Assembly (NCBI GenBank): GCA_036504075.1
Contig: DASXVX010000057.1
Span: forward strand, 1-64,000
Origin: DASXVX01 sp036504075
GTDB taxonomy: Bacteria; Bacillota; Sulfobacillia; Symbiobacteriales; Symbiobacteriaceae
DNA: 64,000 bases
Direction of reading: 5' to 3'
Below, one piece after another: positions 17,251-23,197 of the stretch. Numbering within the stretch: position 1 is the first letter of the stretch; each line of letters starts with the position of its first letter. The notes under the pieces are model-generated. The model was given only the letters and a program-made list of their open reading frames with translations, did not search any database and was not told where the DNA came from. The position numbers and the translations under genes are program-made.

Positions 17251-18942
17251 CTACACCGAACGGGCCGCCTCCAGACTCGCAAACATGGGCCAGAGCGTAT
17301 ACCCGCCCGTGAGGCCGGCTACTGAGCGGAAGCCGTTCTGCATGAGTACCCGCACCGCCAGGTACGCCTTTGAGCCATTGGCGCAGTAGACCACCGTCTC
17401 CGCCGAGGGGTCAAGCTCGCCCAGCCGGTCCCGGACCTCATCGACCGGAATGTTGACCGCCCCCGGCACCGCCCCGATTTCGTACTCGTAGGCGGGCCGC
17501 ACGTCGACGATTTGCAGCGGCTCTCCGGCGTCCAGCCGCTGCTGCAGCGCCGGCGGGGTGATGACCGGCAACTGGAGGCGGCCGATGTTTTGCGCCACCA
17601 TGCCGGCGACGACGGCCGGGTCCTTGGCCGCGCCGAACGGTGGGGCGTAGGCGAGGTCGAGGTTGGTCAGGTCCGTCGCGGTCATCCGGGCGGCAATGGC
17701 GGTGGCGAAGATGTCCGTCCGCTTGTCGACGCCGTTGCCCCCGAGCACCTGCGCCCCCAGCAGCCGGCCCGTGGCCTGCTCCAGCACCAGCTTGATGAGC
17801 AGGTCCTGGGCGCCGGGGTAATAGTCGGCGTGGTCGCCCGTGACGGTGTAGCTGACGGTGACGCCGAGCCCGTCCCGGCGGGCGCTGCGCTCGCTCAGTC
17901 CGGTGGTGGCGGCGACCAGGCTGCCGACCCGCACGATCGCGGTGCCCAGAGCGCCGGGGAAGCGCAGGTCGTCGCCGGCGGCGTTGGCGCCGGCCACCCG
18001 TCCCTGCTTGTTGGCCGGACCGGCCAGGGGAATCCAGGTGGGCTTGCCGGTGGCCAGGTGAACGGTCTCGACGGCGTCCCCGGCGGCGTAAATATCCGGG
18101 TCGCTGGTGCGCATCCGGTCGTCGACCGCGAGGGCGCCGGTCGCCCCGATAGTCAGGCCCGCCGCCCGAGCCAGACGGGTGTCGGGCCGTACGCCCAGCC
18201 CGAGAATGAACAGGTCGCCATCGACCACCCGCCCGCTCTCCAGCCGGACCGCTGTGGCGGCCGCGGTGCCGGCCGCCTGGCCTTCGAACGCAGCGATGCC
18301 GTCGTTGGTGATTACTTCGACGCCCATTTGGTCCAGGGTCGCCGCGATAAAGGCGGCCATTTCGGGATCGAGCGGGGGAAGGACCTGGGCGGCCTTTTCG
18401 ATCAGCGTCACGGTCAGCCCCAGCTTTTGCAGATTCTCTACCATTTCCAGGCCGATGAATCCGGCGCCGATGACTACGGCCCGGCCGGCTGCGTGCTCGT
18501 CCATATAGGCCCGGATGGCATCGGAGTCGGGTACGGTCCGGACCGTGTAGACGTTTTCGCGGTCGATGCCGGGGAGCGGCGGCCGGATGGGCGTAGCGCC
18601 GGGCGCGAGAATCAGGCTGGTGTATGTCTCTTCGTACTCTGTGCCGGCTTGCAGGTCGCGGATCCGCACGGTTTTCCGGTCGCGATCGATGGTGAGGGCC
18701 TCGTGGAAAACCCGCACGTCGACGTGGAACCGCTCGCGGAAGCTTTCGGGCGTCTGGAGGAGCAGAGCGCTCCGATCGCCGATCTCACGCCCTACAAAAT
18801 ACGGCAGGCCGCAGTTGGCAAAGGAGATATACGGCCCTTTTTCTAGCATGATAATCTGTGCCTGCTCATCGGTCCGGCGGGCCCGGGCCGCCGCGCCGGC
18901 GCCACCGGCGACGCCGCCGATAACCACGATCTTGCGAGTCAA
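17251..18942 (-). CDS. CoA-disulfide reductase with C-terminal rhodanese domain
   Basis: This 563-residue flavoprotein begins with the FAD-binding VVIGGVAGGAGAAARARR and has the single active cysteine C44 in SFANCGLPY, as in CoA-disulfide/persulfide reductases. A second GAGFIGLEM nucleotide site (about residue 159) binds NAD(P)H. The C-terminal rhodanese domain (about 460-555) has its own cysteine C520 in YCANGSK. Known: such fusions reduce CoA-persulfides or polysulfides in sulfur metabolism. It is divergent from a single-domain rhodanese, and both promoters carry the same operator-like motif. Confidence 0.92.
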   Translation of the reverse strand: MTRKIVVIGGVAGGAGAAARARRTDEQAQIIMLEKGPYISFANCGLPYFVGREIGDRSALLLQTPESFRERFHVDVRVFHEALTIDRDRKTVRIRDLQAGTEYEETYTSLILAPGATPIRPPLPGIDRENVYTVRTVPDSDAIRAYMDEHAAGRAVVIGAGFIGLEMVENLQKLGLTVTLIEKAAQVLPPLDPEMAAFIAATLDQMGVEVITNDGIAAFEGQAAGTAAATAVRLESGRVVDGDLFILGLGVRPDTRLARAAGLTIGATGALAVDDRMRTSDPDIYAAGDAVETVHLATGKPTWIPLAGPANKQGRVAGANAAGDDLRFPGALGTAIVRVGSLVAATTGLSERSARRDGLGVTVSYTVTGDHADYYPGAQDLLIKLVLEQATGRLLGAQVLGGNGVDKRTDIFATAIAARMTATDLTNLDLAYAPPFGAAKDPAVVAGMVAQNIGRLQLPVITPPALQQRLDAGEPLQIVDVRPAYEYEIGAVPGAVNIPVDEVRDRLGELDPSAETVVYCANGSKAYLAVRVLMQNGFRSVAGLTGGYTLWPMFASLEAARSV

Positions 18943-18978
18943 AGTAGTCCAACTCCTTCCGGGGTGCGCTTCGGTCTT

Positions 18979-19008
18979 ATAGTACCACTACGGGGTACCG
19001 TACTGCAA
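18979..19008 (-). promoter_or_regulatory. Promoter with operator-like spacer for the CoA-disulfide reductase gene
   Basis: On the minus strand, TTGCAG (-35; plus-strand 19003-19008) and TACTAT (-10; 18979-18984) flank an 18-base spacer TACGGTACCCCGTAGTGG. Nearly the same spacer occurs in the divergent promoter at 19048-19076. Confidence 0.6.
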
Positions 19009-19047
19009 TCACCTTCTCAATGGCCTCGCAATATCATGGATCAGATG

Positions 19048-19076
19048 TTGCATACCGGTACGGGTAGTGGTATAGT
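19048..19076 (+). promoter_or_regulatory. Promoter with operator-like spacer for the rhodanese gene
   Basis: TTGCAT (-35; 19048-19053) and TATAGT (-10; 19071-19076) are separated by a 17-base spacer ACCGGTACGGGTAGTGG, which matches the spacer of the divergent promoter. A shared repressor is likely, for example a CsoR/CstR-type persulfide sensor, although none is encoded in the window. Confidence 0.6.
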
Positions 19077-19120
19077 GCCGATATGTGATTCGATTTTACG
19101 ACACGGGGGGAGTTGTTCAT

Positions 19121-19447
19121 ATGTTCGCCTTTGGTGCAAACCGCATCGTCAATATCACGCCGGCTGACGTGAAGCAGCGTCTGGAAGCGGGGGAGAAGCC
19201 GCTGCTGATCGACGTCCGCGAGCCCTGGGAGCATGCCGAGGGTCACATCCCTGGCAGCATCCTGCATCCGCTGGGCCAGATTCGGGCCTGGTCGGGCGCC
19301 CTTAACAAGCAGGATGAGATCATCGTCTACTGCCGGACGGCCTCCCGGTCGGTAGGTGCGGCCCAGTACCTGCAGGCAATGGGCTTCAAGAACGTCAAGA
19401 ACATGAGCGGCGGCATCATTTTCTGGCGAGGAGCGGTTGCGCGATAA
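19121..19447 (+). CDS. Single-domain rhodanese sulfurtransferase
   Basis: This 108-residue protein is one rhodanese domain with [19 protein letters not shown] and the active-site loop centred on C71 (VYCRTASRS). Known function: transfer of sulfane sulfur. The ATG at 19121 follows GGGGGGAG at 19105-19112; an upstream in-frame GTG at 19085 lacks a site and lies too near the predicted transcription start. It is divergent from the CoA-disulfide reductase-rhodanese gene with a matched promoter, so the two probably form a sulfide or persulfide detoxification pair. Confidence 0.9.
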   Translation: MFAFGANRIVNITPADVKQRLEAGEKPLLIDVREPWEHAEGHIPGSILHPLGQIRAWSGALNKQDEIIVYCRTASRSVGAAQYLQAMGFKNVKNMSGGIIFWRGAVAR

Positions 19448-19630
19448 ACACATGGGCAGCAGGAAGTTGAGTGACAAAACGCCGGGCGCTCTGCGCAAAG
19501 CGGAATGCGACGGTTGCTTTGTTACTCAAGTGAGCTTCCGGCTGCCCTTGTCGCGTCTCTCTGGTGAACCACGGGCCGCTCGGAGACATAACTTGCTCAG
19601 AGAGGTGCCGCAGAGGAGGAGACGCCAGCC

Positions 19631-19894
19631 ATGCCGATTGCCCACACCGGAACGACGGTGGTGGATCCGGCCTACCACCCGTACGGGAAGCCCCACCCCT
19701 ACGGAAAGTACCGGCCTTACGGGAGGCCCCACCCCTACGGGAAGTACGAACCCTACGGGAAGTACCATCCTTACGGGAAGTACGAACCCTACGGGAAGTA
19801 CCATCCTTACGGGAAGTACGAACCCTACGGGAAGTACCATCCTTACGGGAAGTACGCTCCCTACGGGGTGCCGGAGGTCAACATCTACTACTAG
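19631..19894 (+). CDS. PYGKY hexapeptide-repeat protein
   Basis: This 87-residue protein has a 15-residue N-terminus ([15 protein letters not shown]), eleven hexapeptides of form xPYGKY/P (residues 16-81), and a C-terminal EVNIYY. First positions alternate His and Glu in the centre. Composition is dominated by Tyr, Pro, Gly and Lys; no signal peptide or membrane helix is seen. AGAGGAGGAGA gives a strong ribosome site about 8 bases before the ATG. Tyr/Lys/Gly repeats recall spore-coat or adhesive proteins that crosslink through tyrosine, but no homologue is recognised. It stands alone before a strong terminator. Confidence 0.75.
   Translation: MPIAHTGTTVVDPAYHPYGKPHPYGKYRPYGRPHPYGKYEPYGKYHPYGKYEPYGKYHPYGKYEPYGKYHPYGKYAPYGVPEVNIYY
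19676..19873 (+). repeat. 18/36-base tandem repeat inside the PYGKY gene
   Basis: Eleven 18-base units each encode one hexapeptide. From 19748 to 19855 the pattern resolves into three near-identical 36-base copies (EPYGKY then HPYGKY). The flanking units are more diverged, so the centre looks like recent expansion. Confidence 0.9.
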
Positions 19895-19931
19895 CCGGCT
19901 ATGAGGAGCCAACGGGTCCTTGGGAGATGAA

Positions 19932-19960
19932 GAAACCGGGAGCAGTGCGCTCCCGGTTTC
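19932..19960. terminator. Bidirectional terminator
   Basis: GAAACCGGGAGC (19932-19943) pairs perfectly with GCTCCCGGTTTC (19949-19960) around a 5-base loop, with A-rich and T-rich edges that suit both strands. It separates the PYGKY gene from the convergent gene at 19979. Confidence 0.75.
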
Positions 19961-19978
19961 CGCGTTTATTCCTGGTGA

Positions 19979-20251
19979 TTACACCCGGTGCTGCATGGGC
20001 AGGGTGAACAGGTCGAGGTTGACGATGCTGAACACGGCGAGCACCGCCACGTGGGGCCAGAACGCCCGGGGCTTGCCCTTGCCGGCGATCTTGTAGGCCG
20101 TGAAGACCGCACCGCCGATGCCGAGGGCGATGAACTGCAGAATCTGAATCGTACCCATGGAGAACAGAGCGGCCGGACCCGTAACCGGATATCCGAACAG
20201 GGCGGCTGCGTTGTAGAAAATCGACTTGCCCTCGGCCAGCAGGTGGAACAT
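19979..20251 (-). pseudogene. C-terminal remnant of a membrane protein
   Basis: The 90-residue frame has two to three membrane helices. Coding-like sequence continues upstream of the first Met (VIPLLAGHIAHN before MFHLLAEGK) and runs into the end of the TPR gene at 20287, with no usable start or ribosome site before 20251. The pattern resembles the C-terminal end of larger polytopic proteins such as 4Fe-4S membrane proteins, but that is a weak impression. It is most simply a truncated gene; translation by coupling to the TPR gene is the alternative. Confidence 0.5.
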
Positions 20252-20286
20252 GTTATGGGCGATGTGGCCGGCCAGGAGGGGGATGA

Positions 20287-21222
20287 CTAGGGCTTCTGGC
20301 CGAGGGCGGTAAGCCGCTTTTCGACGTCGGCCCGGAACAACTCGCCACCTGTGGCCTTGAGGACGGCCCGCAAATCCGCAATCTCATGGTCACGGTCGCC
20401 CATGGCCCGGTAGACCAGGCTGCGGTTCAAGAAGCCTTCGGCCAACTGGCTGTTCAGTTCTATGCACCGGTTCAGATCCGTGAGGGCGTGAGGATAATCT
20501 TTCCGGTCCAGGTACCCTGAACCACGGTGACAATAGGCGGCGGAAAAACCGGGATCGAGTTCAACCGCCTTATTGAAATCCAGCAGCGCCTGCGGCCACT
20601 CCCCGCGCACCACATACAGCTTTCCGCGTAAATCGTACGTGCGTGAGTCCCGGGGGTACAAATTGATCGCCGTGCTGTAATCACCCAAAGCCAGGTCCAG
20701 CTGGTCCAGCGCCTTGTGTACGGCGCCACGCCGGACGAACGTCTCCGGTTCGGTCGGATTCAGTTCCGCAGCGCGGTCGTAATCTTTCAGCGCCGCCTGC
20801 AGGTCGCCGGTCAGCGCATACGCAAGGCCGCGATTCGCCAGATACATGGCCGATTGAGAGTCCCGTTCGACCGCCAGTCCGTACTCCGTTAGGGCCCGCT
20901 TCCAGTCGCCCTGGTGCTCGTAGACCTGGCCCCGCTCGTTGTACGTCCACGCATCGCGGGGGTTCAGCGCAATGGCCTTGTCGAAATCGGCCAACGCCTT
21001 GTCGTATTGTTTCATGGCGTCATACACGATTCCCCGGTTCACATAAGCCTGCGGGAAGGCGGAACGCAACTGGATAGCCTGGTTGTATGAATCCAGGGCT
21101 TTCTGGTACTCCCCCTGCCGGGCGTACGTCGACCCGGTCGCGTTCAACTCATCGGCGGTCGGTTTCTTGGCGCACCCCCAGGTGAAAGCCAGTCCCAAGC
21201 ACAGTAATACGCCCAGCCCCAC
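20287..21222 (-). CDS. TPR-repeat lipoprotein
   Basis: This 311-residue protein has a hydrophobic N-terminus ending in TWGC-AKKP, a probable lipobox with C17, followed by about eight tetratricopeptide repeats. Repeat hallmarks include A.A..NRG..Y...G....AL.D...AI.L.P; one clear example is YVNRGIVYDAMKQYDKALADF. Known: TPR arrays are protein-binding scaffolds. The GTG start at 21222 has no clear ribosome site. A membrane-protein remnant follows on the same strand. It is divergent from the ATPase island. Confidence 0.8.
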   Translation of the reverse strand: MGLGVLLCLGLAFTWGCAKKPTADELNATGSTYARQGEYQKALDSYNQAIQLRSAFPQAYVNRGIVYDAMKQYDKALADFDKAIALNPRDAWTYNERGQVYEHQGDWKRALTEYGLAVERDSQSAMYLANRGLAYALTGDLQAALKDYDRAAELNPTEPETFVRRGAVHKALDQLDLALGDYSTAINLYPRDSRTYDLRGKLYVVRGEWPQALLDFNKAVELDPGFSAAYCHRGSGYLDRKDYPHALTDLNRCIELNSQLAEGFLNRSLVYRAMGDRDHEIADLRAVLKATGGELFRADVEKRLTALGQKP

Positions 21223-21398
21223 ACGAATCCCGAAGCGTTGTCTCGATGCGTTCGTTTTGATCCACCCCTCTGCGCTCTATTATACTTTATACTTGTATGG
21301 TTTTCCAATAGTTGTATGACGATGAGAACCGTGACTGTATACGGCTTGGCCCAGCCGGGGAACCTATTCCACCGGCGGGTGGAGCGGAGGGGTGACGG

Positions 21399-22664
21399 AT
21401 GGGCATCACAGAGTGGCTGGGTTATCCGGCACATCTTCTGCCGGGGCGTTTGCGCGTCTGCTTGCCCGGCCTGCGTCACAACCGGGCGCTGGCTGCCCGC
21501 TTCGCCGCGCTTTTGGACCGCCGTCACGGTGTGGGCCGGTTTGCCGTTAATCTGGATACGGGCAGCCTGCTCGTGCGGTACGACCCGGACATTTTGACCC
21601 CGGAGGCGATCGCTGACCTGCTTGGGCTGAGACCTCGGGCGACCCGGACGCCGGCACCGGTGCAGCCCGGGCCTTTCGGGGCGGCCTCCCCGGCCGGCAG
21701 CCAGGCCCGGCAGACGGTCCTGACGGGCGTCGCCATGCTAGCGGTCATGCTGAAACGGTTCCTGGCCGGCCCTTCCGCACTCTCCCGATCGTGGCGCCTG
21801 TACGATCTGAACGGAGTCTTGACGGTGGCGGCCAGCTATCCGTTCCTGCGCCGGGGCCTGCTCTCGCTGGTGAAGCGGGGGCGCCTGAACGGGGATTTGC
21901 TGATCGGCACCGCCGGCCTGGCGCTCTCGTTTCTGCGGGAGTCCATTCCGGGGCTGGCGGTGATTTTTCTCGCCAACCTGACCGAACTGGTCTTTGCCCG
22001 GACGGCCGCAGAATGCCGGACCTGCGTGGACGGCTTTCCCGGTCCGGCGGCGGTTTTGCCGACCAAGGCTTGCGAGCCGCCCGAGGCCCCGACGGCGCCC
22101 GAGGGCTGGGGCTGGGTGGGCGTCCCCGCAGTGGCCGGGGTGGCTGCCGGCCTGCTCACCGGCGACTGGCGGCGGGCCCTGGCTGCGCTGATCGCCTCCG
22201 CTCCAGCGGCGGCGACCCAGGCCGGGACGCTGCCGCTTGCGGCGTCGACCGTGGCGGCGGCTCGAGCCGGCGTGCTGGTCCAGGGGCCGGCGGCTGTGGC
22301 AGCCGCGGGAGATGTGGCGGCGGGGCGCAGGACCGCCGTGTTGGCTGCGGACCCGGGCGACCTGCCTGCCCTCGCCGGGGCGGGCCTGCGGCTGGTGTTG
22401 AGCCGCGGTGCGACCGCTGAACTGCTGCAGGCCGCCGATGCCGTCATCCTGGGGGATGGGCCGCGGGAGGCGGCCGCGTTCATCCGCCTGGGGAGCCGGG
22501 CGCTGCAGGTGGCGCGGCAAAACCAGGCGCTGGTGGCGGGCCTGAACACGGCCGGCCTGGCGCTGGCGGCCACCGGGGTCATCGGCCCGCTCGGGGCCAC
22601 CCTGTGGCATAACGTAACCTCGCTGGCGGTGTTGGCGAACAGCAGCCGCCTAATACCACGGTAA
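21399..22664 (+). CDS. Degenerate P1B-type ATPase-like membrane protein with HMA-like N-terminus
   Basis: This 421-residue protein opens with the HMA-like module found in the three ATPases downstream (HLLPGRLRVCLPGLRHNRALA, residues 12-80). Membrane helices follow, then sequence matching the P1B core with the catalytic part missing. APAAATQAGTLP stands where CPCAL..ATP is expected, followed by AARAGVLVQG. The end matches P1B M7-M8 (ADAVILGDG, then QVARQNQALVAGLN and SLAVLANSSRLI). DKTGT, the nucleotide-binding domain and the TGE loop are absent, so it cannot be an ATPase. It has an ECRTC pair at about residue 207. GGAGGGGTG precedes the ATG. Confidence 0.75.
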   Translation: MGITEWLGYPAHLLPGRLRVCLPGLRHNRALAARFAALLDRRHGVGRFAVNLDTGSLLVRYDPDILTPEAIADLLGLRPRATRTPAPVQPGPFGAASPAGSQARQTVLTGVAMLAVMLKRFLAGPSALSRSWRLYDLNGVLTVAASYPFLRRGLLSLVKRGRLNGDLLIGTAGLALSFLRESIPGLAVIFLANLTELVFARTAAECRTCVDGFPGPAAVLPTKACEPPEAPTAPEGWGWVGVPAVAGVAAGLLTGDWRRALAALIASAPAAATQAGTLPLAASTVAAARAGVLVQGPAAVAAAGDVAAGRRTAVLAADPGDLPALAGAGLRLVLSRGATAELLQAADAVILGDGPREAAAFIRLGSRALQVARQNQALVAGLNTAGLALAATGVIGPLGATLWHNVTSLAVLANSSRLIPR

Positions 22665-22727
22665 GGTTTAACCCAGCACTTTCCTGTCCATACTGGTGGG
22701 TGATACCAGTGTGGAAGGGGGAGGAAG

Positions 22728-23144
22728 ATGCCCGCCCGCAATGAAACGCCTGCCCGGCGCCGCCGTCGGGAACTTCTGCGTGCACTCCTGGAAGAGGAGG
22801 AGCAGGCGGATTCGGCGGCGTTCACGGAGGCGGAAATGGTCGGCCTCCTCCGCGAACTGCGGGGCGCACAGGCGCCGCGCCCGCTCGGCGGGCTCATGTC
22901 CCCCGAGCAACTGCAGGGGTTCATGTGGGGCGTGGGCGCCGCCGCCTTGCTGCTCATGGTGCTGCCCCAGGCCAAACAGGTACTGCGGCCGTTTGCGGTC
23001 TCGACCATGAAAGGCGCCATGGAACTGATGGACCAACTCAAGGGTCTGATGGGCCAGGCCGGCGAGGGGTTACAGGACCTGGTCGCCGAGGCGCAGTTCG
23101 AGCGGATGCAGGCGGCGGCGGCGCCGGACCCGCCGCCCAAATAG
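22728..23144 (+). CDS. Small single-pass helical protein with LVAEAQFER signature
   Basis: This 138-residue protein has an Arg/Glu-rich N-terminus (ARRRRRELLRALLEEEEQAD), one membrane helix (GFMWGVGAAALLLMVLPQ, about 65-82) and an amphipathic C-terminal helix ending GLQDLVAEAQFER. The latter two parts are shared with the protein at 29122 (GFLWGIGTA; GLEDLVAEAQFER). No domain name is known to me; overall it is YtxH-like in style. Location 63 bases after the degenerate ATPase and in the same island suggests an accessory subunit of the P-type ATPases. Start ATG at 22728 after GGGGGAGGAAG. Confidence 0.75.
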   Translation: MPARNETPARRRRRELLRALLEEEEQADSAAFTEAEMVGLLRELRGAQAPRPLGGLMSPEQLQGFMWGVGAAALLLMVLPQAKQVLRPFAVSTMKGAMELMDQLKGLMGQAGEGLQDLVAEAQFERMQAAAAPDPPPK

Positions 23145-23147
23145 ACG

Positions 23148-23180
23148 ACCCGCCACTGCAAACCTGACGCAGAGGCGGGT
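23148..23180. terminator. Terminator between convergent genes
   Basis: ACCCGCC (23148-23154) and GGCGGGT (23174-23180) pair, extended by CTGC/GCAG across an A-A mismatch. TTGTTGT follows on the plus strand. It separates the small helical protein from ATPase 1. Confidence 0.65.
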
Positions 23181-23197
23181 TGTTGTATCTGGCGCAG

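Noticed and set aside
19676..19873. Tandem repeats considered as a CRISPR or non-coding satellite
   Set aside because: The units have no spacers, are multiples of three and encode a continuous, well-formed repeat protein with a strong ribosome site.
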